The translations under genes and the position numbers were made by a program. Shown here piece after piece: positions 17,860-27,534 of a DNA stretch of 64,000 nucleotides. The notes beneath the pieces are model-generated. The model saw only the letters and a list, made by a program, of their open reading frames with translations, ran no database searches and was not told the DNA's origin. Source of the DNA: Asticcacaulis sp. AC460 (GTDB lineage: Bacteria > Pseudomonadota > Alphaproteobacteria > Caulobacterales > Caulobacteraceae); contig NZ_AWGD01000025.1 in assembly GCF_000495795.1 (NCBI RefSeq), forward strand, positions 1-64,000, in the 5' to 3' direction. Each line of letters begins with the position of its first letter. The first letter of the stretch is position 1.

Positions 17860-18809
17860 GCGAAGGTCCTCCGCAAGCCGTTGGCGAAGTCGATCTGCGG
17901 CGCATAGCCCAGGCCGCGCCGGGCCGCCGTCAGGTCCAGAGTCTGGCTGTAGGCCATGACGCCGACGCTATAGGTGGTGAATATTGGCTCGGGTTGGCCC
18001 GGCGTCAGTCGCGCCAAAAGTTCGGCGGTGCGAGCGGCGAACAGGGCCAGGCCGACCGGAATGCCTGTAAAGCGCGGCGTAATGCCGGCGTGGCCGCAGG
18101 TCTGTTCAATGATGGATTTTATGGTTTGGGGCGCGCCGCCGGAGATGTTGTAGGTGCCGGTGGCACGGCTCATCAAAGCGCAGGTAATGCCGCCAACGAC
18201 GTCGTCGACATGAGTCAGATCGGTGACGGCATCGCCATGGCGCAGCAGGGGCAGGGCGCCATCTTTGGCTGCCCGGACCAGGCGCGGCAGCAGGGTGGTG
18301 TCGCCACGGCCGTACAATCCGCGCGGGCGGATGATGACGGCGTTAGGGTGGGCGCGGACCAGAGCCTCGGCCTGCTGTTTCGACTCGGCATAGGCGTTGA
18401 CCGGGGGCGGCAGGGGATCATTTTCGTTTTGATCCAGTTGATCGCGGAAGCGGAAATAGACCGATGGCGAGCTGATGAAGACAAAGCGGTCCGCCCCCAG
18501 CCGGTCGGAAAGGGCAAGGGCGTTTTGCGTGCCGGTCACATTGGCCGCCTGGAAGGCTTTGCGCGGTCCCCAGTTGGACGACAAGGCGGCGGCATGGATG
18601 AAGGCGTCCACTGGCGGCAGGGAGAGGCCGGGACCGGGCTGAGACAGATCGAGCGCATGGAAACCGATACCGTCAATCTTGAGCGCGGCGCCTTTGGCGG
18701 CGTCACGGCCCAGTCCGATGACCTCATGGCCCAGGTGATGGAGATGGCGGCAGAGGTGACCGCCGAGGAAACCGGTCGCTCCGGTGACGACAATCCTCAC
18801 GACACGCAC
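17856..18809 (-). CDS. NAD-dependent epimerase/dehydratase
   Basis: A 317-residue extended short-chain dehydrogenase. The nucleotide-binding motif is VTGATGFLGGHL near residue 8, the catalytic SSPSVYF with a later NAYAESKQQAE gives the Tyr-x3-Lys pair, and the C-terminal half resembles 3-beta-HSD/sterol or sugar epimerase types. Starts are GTG at 18809 or 18800; no ATG is available. It is coupled to the downstream MBL-fold gene by a four-base overlap, suggesting consecutive steps on one metabolite. It is not obviously part of the glycan locus, which begins 6 kb away beyond the RND operon. Confidence 0.85.
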   Translation of the reverse strand: MRVVRIVVTGATGFLGGHLCRHLHHLGHEVIGLGRDAAKGAALKIDGIGFHALDLSQPGPGLSLPPVDAFIHAAALSSNWGPRKAFQAANVTGTQNALALSDRLGADRFVFISSPSVYFRFRDQLDQNENDPLPPPVNAYAESKQQAEALVRAHPNAVIIRPRGLYGRGDTTLLPRLVRAAKDGALPLLRHGDAVTDLTHVDDVVGGITCALMSRATGTYNISGGAPQTIKSIIEQTCGHAGITPRFTGIPVGLALFAARTAELLARLTPGQPEPIFTTYSVGVMAYSQTLDLTAARRGLGYAPQIDFANGLRRTFA

Positions 18810-18983
18810 GCGGCGCGGACAGGAACGGCAGGCATGGCAAAACCCCAGATACGGCGCGAGGCCGGCACGCTCACCACACGCGCCGGCAGATATCTGCGCG
18901 GCGATATTTCCTAACCAGCCCCGGTTAAGCCATGCATATCATAGCCGATCAGGCTTTTTGAAGGCAGATAACGGTAACGCTTG

Positions 18984-20558
18984 TTATTTCAGCGACGCGT
19001 CGTTGCCGAGCGCGCGATAGAGCGCCACCAGATTGGCAGCGCGCAGGTAGCGCAGGTTGATCAGGCTCTGTTGCGAACCGTACAGGGTGCGCTGGGCATC
19101 GAGTAGGGTCAGGTAGCTGTCGCTGCCGGCGGAATAGCGGGCATTCGACAGGTCGAAGGTGCGTTGCGCGGCGTTGGTCGCGGCGGTCTGGGCGTCCAGG
19201 CGTTCGTCAATACGAGCGCGCACGGCCAGGGCCTGGTTGACGTCGTTGAAGGCCGACTGGATGGCGCGTTCGTACTGGACGACGGCGATGTCCTGGCGGG
19301 CTTTCGCGCCACGCAGGGCGTTGATTGGACCGCCGCCGGCGAAGATCGGCATGTTGATGCCGACGCCATACGACCAGCGGCCGTTGCCGGACTCGAAAAG
19401 GGACCCGAGGTCGCTGCTGGCGAAGCCTGTCGAACCTGTCAGGGAGATGGACGGGAACATGGCGGCACGGGCGGCGCCGATATCGGCATTGGCGGCCCTG
19501 AGGTTATGTTCGGCGCTCAGGACGTCGGGCCGGGCCAGCAGGACTTCCGACGGCAGGCCGACCGGGACGTCGGCGACGGCATTGCCGGGCAAGGTCTGGG
19601 GGATCAGATTTTCGGGCAGGGTTGTTCCGACCAGCAGGGTCAGGGCGGATTTATCCTGGTCGACGGCGGTTTCGAGCGCGGCGACTTCGGCGCGCGACTG
19701 TTCCAGCAGTGTGGTCTGCTGGCTCAGCTCCAGATCTCCTATGACTCCGATACGGGCGCGGCCTTCGGCAATCCGATAGGCTTCCTGGCGTGAGGTGTAG
19801 GTGTCGCGGGCCAGGCGCAGGGCGTCCTGGTCGGCGGCCAGGGTCAACCAGGCATTGGCGACCGAAGCGATCAGGCTGATTTCGACGGCGTCGCGATTGG
19901 CTTCCGACGCGAAAAAGTCTTCGAGCGCGGCGTTCTTCAGGCTGCGGATGCGGCCGAACAGGTCCAGTTCCCAGGACAGGCCGAGATTGGCGTTGTAGGA
20001 TTCGCTGTCGCCGTCGGCATCGGTGTGTGATTTGCTGCCCGAGCCGGAGGCGTCGACGCCCGGCAGCAGGCCAGCGCGCTGGATGCCGTAGACGGCGCGT
20101 GCCTGTTGCACGTTGAAGGCTGCAATGCGCAGGTCGCGGTTGTTGGTCAGCGCCAGGTCGACGGTCTGCTGGAGCTGTGGGTCGAGGAAGAGCTCGCGCC
20201 AGGTGAGTTGGGTATTCGATGCCTGTGGCGCTGGTGCCGACCACTGTGGGGCGACGGGCAGGGCGGGCTGTTCGTACTTCGGCGCCAGGGTGCAAGCAGA
20301 GAGAGCCAGGGCGGGCAGAAGAAGAGCTGCGGTCAATCCCTTCTTATACTCCCCCGCTATGCGGGGGAGGTGTCTGCAGGCGGAGCGCAGCAGACGGAGG
20401 GGGGATTTCTTGGCGCTAAAGTCTTTAGAGGCTGGGCGTTGGTTGTGGATACACCGGCGGGCCAAATCCCCCACCGTCTCGTTTGCTTTCAGCAAACAAT
20501 CCACCTCCCCGTATAACGGGGAGGGATAAGAAAGAGGAGGCTTCACTTGCTTGCTCAT
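18984..20558 (-). CDS. NodT-family outer-membrane efflux lipoprotein with inserted repeat
   Basis: A 524-residue TolC/NodT-type outer-membrane channel. The core is typical: lipobox ALSAC followed by TLAPKYEQP, then paired coiled-coil and beta repeats (for example VPVGLPSEVLLARPDV, and GINMPIFAGG). The lipoprotein leader, however, lies near residues 75-88 rather than at the N-terminus. Residues 9-73 are encoded by a 192-bp palindromic repeat (64 codons) that keeps the frame. Without it the protein is 460 residues, the usual size. The start at 20558 overlaps the pump stop (ATGA), so the first codons are probably genuine. Secretion may need an internal start, or may be impaired. Confidence 0.9.
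   Translation of the reverse strand: MSKQVKPPLSYPSPLYGEVDCLLKANETVGDLARRCIHNQRPASKDFSAKKSPLRLLRSACRHLPRIAGEYKKGLTAALLLPALALSACTLAPKYEQPALPVAPQWSAPAPQASNTQLTWRELFLDPQLQQTVDLALTNNRDLRIAAFNVQQARAVYGIQRAGLLPGVDASGSGSKSHTDADGDSESYNANLGLSWELDLFGRIRSLKNAALEDFFASEANRDAVEISLIASVANAWLTLAADQDALRLARDTYTSRQEAYRIAEGRARIGVIGDLELSQQTTLLEQSRAEVAALETAVDQDKSALTLLVGTTLPENLIPQTLPGNAVADVPVGLPSEVLLARPDVLSAEHNLRAANADIGAARAAMFPSISLTGSTGFASSDLGSLFESGNGRWSYGVGINMPIFAGGGPINALRGAKARQDIAVVQYERAIQSAFNDVNQALAVRARIDERLDAQTAATNAAQRTFDLSNARYSAGSDSYLTLLDAQRTLYGSQQSLINLRYLRAANLVALYRALGNDASLK
20341..20532. repeat. 192-bp palindromic element inside the NodT-type gene
   Basis: The ends TTCTTAT...CTCCCCCGCTATGCGGGGGAGG and its imperfect inverted copy (CCTCCCCGTATAACGGGGAGG...ATAAGAA) extend to about 68 bases per arm, including GACGG and GGGGGATTT blocks. 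Each end also contains its own small hairpin. The length is 64 codons exactly and it has no stop in the NodT frame. It looks like a non-autonomous repeat (MITE or RPE-like) inserted between MSKQVK and the hydrophobic leader. Confidence 0.8.
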
Positions 20559-23500
20559 GCCTGGCCCCCTTTGGCGGCGAGGTCCTGAGGCAGGTTGTCA
20601 TGCTTGAACAGCTTCTGCACCAGCATGAAGAACAGAGGCACGAAGAAGATGGCCAGGAAGGTCGCCGTCAGAACCCCGCCGATCAAACCCGTGCCGATCG
20701 CGCGCTGGGCGCCCGAGCCTGCGCCCGTCGCCAGGGCCAGAGGCAGCACGCCGAAGGTAAAGGCAAAGGAGGTCATCAGGATCGGTCTCAAACGGATACG
20801 GGCGGCTTCCAGGGTGGCGTCAAGCAGGGTCATGCCGCGCTCCTGGTGTAGCAGACGGGCATATTCGACGATCAGGATGGCGTTTTTGGACGACAGGCCG
20901 ATCGTGGTCAGCAAACCGACCTGGAAGAAGATATCGTTGTCCAGTCCGCGCAGCCAGGTCGTCAGAAGCGCCCCCAGGATACTCAGGGGGATGACCAGCA
21001 CCACGGCGAACGGAATGGTCCAGCTTTCGTACAGGGCCGCCAGCAACAGGAAGACCACCAGGATCGACAGGGCGTACAGGGCCGGCGCCTGGGCGCCCGA
21101 CTCGCGTTCCTGCAGCGACAGGCCGGTCCATTCGATCGCCGTGCCCTGGGGCAGGTCGCGCGCCAGTTCTTCGACCGCCTGCATGGCGGCGCCGGACGAT
21201 TGGCCTTCCGCCGGCATGCCCTGGACGCCGGTTGACGGCGAGCCCTGGTAGCGTTCCAGCGACGGGGTGCCGGTCGTCCAGCGCGACGATCCGAAGGCCG
21301 AGAAGCCCACCATGGCGCCGTCGCGGTTGCGGACATACCAACGGTTCAGGTCGTCCGGCCGCATGCGGTAGGGGCTGTCGGCCTGGACGTAGACGCGCTT
21401 GACGCGGCCGCGGTCGATGAAGTCGTTGACATAGGAACCACCCCAGGCCGAGCTCAGCATGGCGTTGATGTCGGAGACATTGACGCCCATGGCGCCGGCG
21501 GCGGTCTTGTCGATGTCGATCTTGAGCTGCGGCGTGAAGTCCTGGCCGCCCGATCGGACCGAACCCACGCGCGGGTCTTCGCCGGCACGGCGGATGAAAT
21601 CGTTGCGCGCCTGCAGCAGGGCTTCGGGGCCGACACCGCCGACATCCTTGATGACGAAGGAGAAGCCCGACGCATCGCCTAGACTGCGCACGACGGGGGG
21701 CTGGGTCGGAATGATGCGGGCGCTGCGGTATTCCGGCTTGGAAAACTCCTTGCGGGCGCGCTCGATAACGGCGGGCACGCGCATGTCTTCTTCATGCCGC
21801 TCCTCGAACGACTTCATGCGGATGTTGACCTGGCCCTGGTTCTGACCGTTGGTGCGGGAGAAGACGTAACGCGCCGTCGGATCCTTGATCAGATAGGCGG
21901 CCACCTTATCGACCACACCCTGGGTCACCTTGGTGGTGGTCCCCGGCGGCAACTGGACGATGGTCTGCATGAAACCCTGGTCCTCTTCCGGCAGGAAGGA
22001 GGTCGGCAGAATCTTGAACATGACACCACAGGCAACGATCACGGCGCCATAGACGAGCAGATAACGGATCGGCTTGTGGATCATGGCGCCGACGCCGGCG
22101 CGATAGCCGCGGCTGGCGCGGTCGAAATTGCGGTTGAAGCCGTTAAAGAAGCGGTCGAACAGGTTGAGGCGTTTGTGGCGCTTCTCGTGGTCGACCGGTT
22201 TGAGCAGGGTGGCGCAGAGGGGTGGCGTCAGCACCAGGGCCACCACGACCGACAGCGCCATGGCCGAGACGATGGTGATCGAGAACTGGCGGTAGATGAT
22301 GCCCTGGGTGCCGCCGAAAAAGGCCATGGGCACGAACATGGCGGCCAGCACCAGGCCGATGCCGACCAGGGCGCCGGTGATTTCGTCCATGGACTTGCGG
22401 GTCGCCTCCTTGGGCGACAGGCCTTCCTCGTGCATCACGCGTTCGACGTTTTCGACCACAACGATGGCGTCGTCGACCAGCAGGCCGATGGCCAGGACCA
22501 AGCCGAACATCGTCAGCAGATTGACCGAGAAACCGAAGGCCGCCAAAATCCCCATGGTGCCCAGCAGCACGATCGGCACGGCTATGGTCGGGATCAGGGT
22601 GGCGCGCCAGCTTTGCAGGAACAGGTACATCACCACAAAAACCAGGACGACGGCTTCGATCAAGGTCTTGATGACCTCCTTGATCGACAGCTTGATGAAG
22701 TCGGTCGAGTCGTTGGGGATGGCGTATTCGATATTGGACGGGAAGCTTTCGGACAGCTCTTCCATCTTGGCCTTGACCAGTTCGGCCGTCTTGAGGGCGT
22801 TGGCGCCGGTCGCCAGGCTGATGGCGATACCCGTGGCCGGCTTACCGTTCAGGTTGCTGAAGGATTCGTAGTTCTGCTGACCCAGTTCGACGCGGGCGAC
22901 GTCGCGCAGATAGACGGTCGCGCCGGAGGCATCGCTCTTGACGATGATACTGGCAAACTCGGCCGCCGTGGTCAGGCGCGACTGCGAGGTGATGGTGGCG
23001 TTGAGCGCGACGTCGTCGGTGGCGGGTTGAGCCGCCAGTTGCCCGGCCGAAACCTGGGCGTTCTGCCCGCGGATAGCCGTTATCACGTCGGCCGGGGTCA
23101 GGTTGAAACCGGCCAGCTTGTCGGGATCCAGCCAGATGCGCATGGCATAGCCGGAACCGAAAACATTGGTTTCGCCGACGCCGTCGACCCGCGCCAGGGT
23201 GTCCTGCAGGTTCGACACCAGATAGTCGCCGAGGTCGGCATTGGTCAGGGTGCCGTCGGTCGAGTACAGCGAGAACACGATCAGCATGTTGTTCGACGCC
23301 TTGTTCACCCGCACGCCCTGGGCCTGGACGTCCTGGGGGAGGCGGTTGATCACCGACTGGATCTGGTTCTGGACCTGGACCTGAGCAACGTCGATATCGG
23401 TGCCCGCTTCGAAGACCAGGGTGACGTTGGCGCCGCCATTGTCCGAAGACTGGGCGGTCATGTATTTCAGCCGGTCCAGGCCGGTCATGCCCTGTTCGAT

Positions 23501-23695
23501 GATCTGGGTGACAGAGTCCTCGACGGTTTTCGCCGACGCGCCGGGGTAGTTGGCCTGGACCCGCACCTGGGGCAGGGCGATGTCGGGATATTGTTCGACA
23601 GGCAGGCGCAGGATGCTGAGGGCGCCGGCCAGCATGATGACCAGGGCGATGACCCAGGCGAAGATCGGCCGGTCGATGAAAAAACGCGACAACAT
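20555..23695 (-). CDS. RND multidrug efflux pump, inner-membrane subunit
   Basis: A 1046-residue AcrB/MexB-type HAE1 pump. The N-terminus MLSRFFIDRPIFAWVIA is typical, and the proton-relay aspartates are in LAIGLLVDDAIVVVENVERV in the fourth membrane helix. FNDFIDRGRVKRVYVQ-like porter motifs and the second transmembrane half with GLSSKNAILIVE are intact. It uses proton motive force to export hydrophobic drugs via the adaptor and the NodT-type channel. The adaptor gene ends one base upstream of this gene and the channel gene overlaps its stop, so the three form an operon. No regulator gene is adjacent. Confidence 0.96.
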   Translation of the reverse strand: MLSRFFIDRPIFAWVIALVIMLAGALSILRLPVEQYPDIALPQVRVQANYPGASAKTVEDSVTQIIEQGMTGLDRLKYMTAQSSDNGGANVTLVFEAGTDIDVAQVQVQNQIQSVINRLPQDVQAQGVRVNKASNNMLIVFSLYSTDGTLTNADLGDYLVSNLQDTLARVDGVGETNVFGSGYAMRIWLDPDKLAGFNLTPADVITAIRGQNAQVSAGQLAAQPATDDVALNATITSQSRLTTAAEFASIIVKSDASGATVYLRDVARVELGQQNYESFSNLNGKPATGIAISLATGANALKTAELVKAKMEELSESFPSNIEYAIPNDSTDFIKLSIKEVIKTLIEAVVLVFVVMYLFLQSWRATLIPTIAVPIVLLGTMGILAAFGFSVNLLTMFGLVLAIGLLVDDAIVVVENVERVMHEEGLSPKEATRKSMDEITGALVGIGLVLAAMFVPMAFFGGTQGIIYRQFSITIVSAMALSVVVALVLTPPLCATLLKPVDHEKRHKRLNLFDRFFNGFNRNFDRASRGYRAGVGAMIHKPIRYLLVYGAVIVACGVMFKILPTSFLPEEDQGFMQTIVQLPPGTTTKVTQGVVDKVAAYLIKDPTARYVFSRTNGQNQGQVNIRMKSFEERHEEDMRVPAVIERARKEFSKPEYRSARIIPTQPPVVRSLGDASGFSFVIKDVGGVGPEALLQARNDFIRRAGEDPRVGSVRSGGQDFTPQLKIDIDKTAAGAMGVNVSDINAMLSSAWGGSYVNDFIDRGRVKRVYVQADSPYRMRPDDLNRWYVRNRDGAMVGFSAFGSSRWTTGTPSLERYQGSPSTGVQGMPAEGQSSGAAMQAVEELARDLPQGTAIEWTGLSLQERESGAQAPALYALSILVVFLLLAALYESWTIPFAVVLVIPLSILGALLTTWLRGLDNDIFFQVGLLTTIGLSSKNAILIVEYARLLHQERGMTLLDATLEAARIRLRPILMTSFAFTFGVLPLALATGAGSGAQRAIGTGLIGGVLTATFLAIFFVPLFFMLVQKLFKHDNLPQDLAAKGGQA

Positions 23696-23696
23696 C

Positions 23697-24848
23697 TTAC
23701 TTTTCGGCTCCGCTTGCGGCCTTGGCGGGGGCCGGTTTGATGGCGGCGCCGTCGCGCAGGTTCAGGGCACCGTCGGTGATCACCCGGTCGCCGGGTTTCA
23801 GTCCGGAGGTAACCCGCCAGTCCTTGCCGATCATTTCGGCGACGGCGATATTCTGTTTCTTGGCCTTGTTGTCGGCGCCGGCCAGCAGGACGCTGGCGCC
23901 GCCGCGTGGATCCAGCGCCACGGCGTTCTGGGGCACCAGGACGGCGTCCGGGACATTGCCGGTGACGATGCGGGCGCGCACGAACATGCCGGGCAGCAGC
24001 AGGCCGTCGGGGTTGGCGAAGACGGCGCGCAGGGTGACGGCGCCGGTCGACGGATTGACCGAAACATCGGAGAACTGCAGCTTGCCGGTGATGGGGTAGG
24101 TCGAACCGTCCTCCAGCAGGAGCTGGACATCGGCCTGGTCGACGGCGCCGACCTTGCCGGAGGCGACGGCTTTTTTGAGTTTCAGGATTTCGGCCGAGGA
24201 CTGGGTGATGTCGACATAGACTTTCGAGGTGTCCTGGATGGTGGCCAGCGGCGTCGCTTGGCTGGCGGTGACCAGGGCGCCAGGCGTTACCGATGACTTG
24301 CCGATGCGGCCGGAAATGGGGGCGGCGACCTTGGTGTAGTTCAGGTTGATGCCGGCCGACTGCAGCGAGGCGCGCTGCTGGGCGACGGCGGCTTCGGCCT
24401 GTTTCAGGGCCGTGACGGCGTCGTCATGCTCTTGCTGGCTGATGGCCTTGATGGTGATCAGCTGGGCGGCGCGGGCGGCCTTGGTGCGGGCGGAGTCAAG
24501 CGTCGCCTCAGCCTGTTGCAGGTTGGCCTGGGCCGAGCCGTAGGCTGCCTGGTAGGTGGCCGGGTCGATCAGGTACAGCGACTGGCCGGCCGAAACCACG
24601 GCGCCTTCGGTGAACTGGCGCGCCTTGACGATGCCGCTGACCTGGGGACGGACTTCGGAAACCAGCCAGGCCGAGGTGCGGCCGGCCAGGTCCTGGGTCA
24701 GGCTGATCGGGCGGGTTTCGACTGTGATGAAGCCGACATTGGCCGGCCCGCGGGCGCCCTTGGTATCATCCGCCTTCTTGCCGCAGGCGGTTAAGCACAG
24801 TGCCGACAGGGCGAGCAGGGGTAACAGGCGGGAAACGGCTTGGAACAT
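23697..24848 (-). CDS. RND efflux periplasmic adaptor subunit
   Basis: A 383-residue AcrA/MexA-type membrane-fusion lipoprotein. The leader ends in the lipobox LTAC (C22). The barrel-sandwich half is seen in VRPQVSGIVKARQFTEGAVV, followed by an alpha-hairpin (about 95-165) rich in Ala and Gln, and the second lipoyl half with VAAPISGRIGKS. It links the RND pump to the outer-membrane channel. First gene of the efflux operon; the 122-bp upstream gap holds its promoter and no recognisable repressor gene is beside it. Confidence 0.95.
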   Translation of the reverse strand: MFQAVSRLLPLLALSALCLTACGKKADDTKGARGPANVGFITVETRPISLTQDLAGRTSAWLVSEVRPQVSGIVKARQFTEGAVVSAGQSLYLIDPATYQAAYGSAQANLQQAEATLDSARTKAARAAQLITIKAISQQEHDDAVTALKQAEAAVAQQRASLQSAGINLNYTKVAAPISGRIGKSSVTPGALVTASQATPLATIQDTSKVYVDITQSSAEILKLKKAVASGKVGAVDQADVQLLLEDGSTYPITGKLQFSDVSVNPSTGAVTLRAVFANPDGLLLPGMFVRARIVTGNVPDAVLVPQNAVALDPRGGASVLLAGADNKAKKQNIAVAEMIGKDWRVTSGLKPGDRVITDGALNLRDGAAIKPAPAKAASGAEK

Positions 24849-24970
24849 AGGGGCCTCGGATACATCTCGGGGCTAAACGCTGCAGTGCGGAAAATCCGGC
24901 GGCGTTTGATGGAAAAACCCGCGAAAAACCCCTTAAAGTACAAAGCCTGAGTCCGCGAGAGGGGAACCGG

Positions 24971-26134
24971 TTAATTTTCCGATTGTGTCTTGTTCGGCGC
25001 GCTCAACCAGGCGTCGTTGATGTGTGTCATGCGTGTTCGAGCCTGAGCGCCGAGTTGAGTGCGCAGACTGTCATTTGTGAGCAGGGTTTTCAAAGCCGTT
25101 GCCGCAGCGTCGATATCGGGATCGGCCCATTGCGCCGATGGACCGTTATAACCGGCATCGGCCGGGATAAGGCGATATGGCACCAGCATCGCGTTGTCTG
25201 GCGTCATGAATTCCAGATTGCCCGACCAGCCCGTCGCCAGCACGGCCTTGCCCAGCGCCATGGCTTCGGCCAGGGGCAGGCCGTAGCCTTCGCCGCGATG
25301 GAGCGAGATCAGGATATCGCAATCGGCGATCAGACGCGCCGTGGCAGCGTCGTCCAGGGTTTGGGCCATGAACACGATATCGTCGCGGCCGGTGACCAGG
25401 GTTTGCAGGGCCTGGAACTGAGTGTGGCTTTCGGCGCCGCTCAGGGTTTTGACGATCAGCCGAACGTCGCCGGGCTCGGGGAGGGCTTTCAACCAGGCCT
25501 GGATGGCGCCGGCCGGGTTCTTGCGATTGAAGCTGCTGCGCGGATCGAACAGTGTCAGGGCGGTGACGGGGCCTCCGCCGCGTTCGCTGGGTGGTGGGAT
25601 GGGGACCGGTGTCGGGACTACCTTCAGTTTGGCGGCTTGATCGGCGGGCAGGATGGCGGCGACGGCATCGCGGACAAAGGCGCTGGGCACCCAGATTTCA
25701 TGGAACCACTGCGCCACATCGGCCCAGGCGTCCGGCGCGCGGCTCGATTCCCATGCCCAGTAGCCGATACGATAACGGTCTTGCCAGCCAGCATGGGTGA
25801 ACAGGGCGATGCGCGCTTCCGGCGGATTGGCGTGGATCAGCCAGACCGGCGCGCCCGACGGCAGGAGCGACGGTCCGCGCGTCAGCAGGCCGCGGTCAAA
25901 GGGACGCAGGTCTTCGCGGACGACGGTAATGCCCTTGGCTTCCAGGCCGTTGGCGATTAAAGCGCCGGCGCGACCAATGCCCAGGGCTTCGTTGAAAAAG
26001 CCGGAGATCAGGACGGTATCAAGTTGGGGGCGGGGACGTGACATGGCGGGCTGCCAGGCCCGAGAGCGGGCGGCGAAACGCAGGCCAGATGCTGTGCGGT
26101 GCAGGCCAGCCAGTACGCGTTTCAGAATCGCCAT
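24971..26134 (-). CDS. Glycosyltransferase family 4 protein
   Basis: A 387-residue GT-B glycosyltransferase. The donor-binding E-x7-E motif is in HRGEGYGLPLAEAMALG (about residue 275), preceded by DILISL. The N-terminal half contains ISGFFNEALGIGRAG. The product sugar is not predictable. The frame is open to 26194, but MAILKRVL at 26134 looks like the real start, with a divergent GT2 gene starting 45 bases away. It marks the left edge of the glycan locus. Confidence 0.85.
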   Translation of the reverse strand: MAILKRVLAGLHRTASGLRFAARSRAWQPAMSRPRPQLDTVLISGFFNEALGIGRAGALIANGLEAKGITVVREDLRPFDRGLLTRGPSLLPSGAPVWLIHANPPEARIALFTHAGWQDRYRIGYWAWESSRAPDAWADVAQWFHEIWVPSAFVRDAVAAILPADQAAKLKVVPTPVPIPPPSERGGGPVTALTLFDPRSSFNRKNPAGAIQAWLKALPEPGDVRLIVKTLSGAESHTQFQALQTLVTGRDDIVFMAQTLDDAATARLIADCDILISLHRGEGYGLPLAEAMALGKAVLATGWSGNLEFMTPDNAMLVPYRLIPADAGYNGPSAQWADPDIDAAATALKTLLTNDSLRTQLGAQARTRMTHINDAWLSAPNKTQSEN

Positions 26135-26178
26135 AGAAAGAGTCTCGCCAACCGGTGCACCTTCGGTACTATAGAACA

Positions 26179-27429
26179 ATGACGTCAGACGCAATTTTCG
26201 ACCTGCTGAGCCTGAACGGCGCGCTCCGGCTGAGCGGCCAATACCGGTTGCAGGCCAACGATCTGGCCGAGGTCGAGATGACCGACACGGTAACCGGCGA
26301 ACGCAGCGTGGTCTACGTCCATGACGGTTGCGATATCCATATCATGGTGCCGCCGAGGAGCTACCGGTTCTGGCTGCGCTCCAAGGCGTCGGAGGTGACG
26401 TTGACGCGCCTGGCGCTTTCCGATCGGATCGGGGCCTATGCCGCGAAGGCTGTCAGTCTGGTCAAGAGCGGGCGGTTGTGGGACGCGGTCTGGTCGCGGC
26501 TGAACCGGCGCCCTTCAGGCGGTATTACCGGTATGGCGATGGGGGAGGCGACGAAGACTGTAGAACTGCCGCTGCGCCCGCCGCTGAAGCTAGCGCCTGA
26601 ATTGTCGTCCGCCGGCGTGTCGATCGTTATTCCGACGAAGATCAGGGCCGAGATGCTGCGCGCCTGTGTCGACTCGTTGGCGCTGAACAAGACGGTCGAA
26701 ACCGAGATCATCATCGTGGATAACGGCGCCGACGATGAGGCGATGCTGGCGCTTCTGGCCGAACTCTCGCAGCGGCCGGATGTGAAGCTGATCCGGGATG
26801 AGGGTGGGTTTAATTTCTCGCGCCTGTGCAATGAGGGCGCGGCTCAGGCGCAGCATCCACTGCTGCTGTTCCTTAACGATGATGTCGAAGCGCTGGATGG
26901 CGACTGGTTGGCGGCGATGCGGGGTTATGCCACTCGGCCGGATGTCGGGGCCGTCGGGGCGAGGCTGCTCTATGCCGATCGTACCCTGCAACATGCCGGT
27001 GTGGCGTCCAACCTTGTGCCGGGACCCGGCCACCCCTGGCGCGGTGTGGCGCCGCAGGTGTGGCAGGTTCATCCCTATCTGGCGAGGCCGGGCGAGGTCG
27101 ATGCCGTCACCGGTGCCTGCCTGATGATCCGGCGTGATGTATTCGAGGCCGTCGGCAGTTTTGATGCCGAGGCGTTTGCGGTCACTCTGAACGATGTCGA
27201 CCTGTGCCTGCGCGTGCGCGAACGCGGCTTGAAGATTGTCTACGCCCCCGAAGCCACCCTGCTGCACAAGGAAGGCCAGAGCCGCCGCCGCGACGATGAT
27301 CCCGCCGAGCGGGAACGCCGCCAGGCCGAACTGCGGGCCTATGTCGCCCGCCACCCGGAAGCGGCGCGCACCTCCGTGTTTTATCCGGCGACCTTGCGCC
27401 GTGATACTGACCAGGCGCTTGCCATCTGA
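26179..27429 (+). CDS. GT2 family glycosyltransferase
   Basis: A 416-residue protein. The first 120 residues form a small beta-rich region (GALRLSGQYRLQ..., VHDGCDIHIMVPPRSYRF) of unknown role. The GT2 domain (about 140-385) has VSIVIPTK, IIIVDNGADD, LFLNDDVEAL as the metal-binding Asp site, TGACLMIRR, and NDVDLCLRVRERG. This type resembles rhamnosyl or galactosyl transferases of O-antigen synthesis (GT2, WbbL-like). ATG 26179 is chosen; a GTG in frame at 26155 is possible. It is divergent from the GT4 gene and 105 bases upstream of galE. Confidence 0.88.
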   Translation: MTSDAIFDLLSLNGALRLSGQYRLQANDLAEVEMTDTVTGERSVVYVHDGCDIHIMVPPRSYRFWLRSKASEVTLTRLALSDRIGAYAAKAVSLVKSGRLWDAVWSRLNRRPSGGITGMAMGEATKTVELPLRPPLKLAPELSSAGVSIVIPTKIRAEMLRACVDSLALNKTVETEIIIVDNGADDEAMLALLAELSQRPDVKLIRDEGGFNFSRLCNEGAAQAQHPLLLFLNDDVEALDGDWLAAMRGYATRPDVGAVGARLLYADRTLQHAGVASNLVPGPGHPWRGVAPQVWQVHPYLARPGEVDAVTGACLMIRRDVFEAVGSFDAEAFAVTLNDVDLCLRVRERGLKIVYAPEATLLHKEGQSRRRDDDPAERERRQAELRAYVARHPEAARTSVFYPATLRRDTDQALAI

Positions 27430-27534
27430 AAATTAAGGCCTTTGTCATGCTTTAGGTTTTGACAGCGGCGGGGGCGGTGGGGCAGAACTCGGTTCGCACA
27501 GACAAAAGCCACGATATTTTCAGGGGTTGGATTT

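Noticed and set aside
21794-23740. 648-residue plus-strand open frame opposite the RND pump
   Set aside because: Antisense of a fully conserved pump gene; rich in Asp, Gln, Gly and His with no motif.
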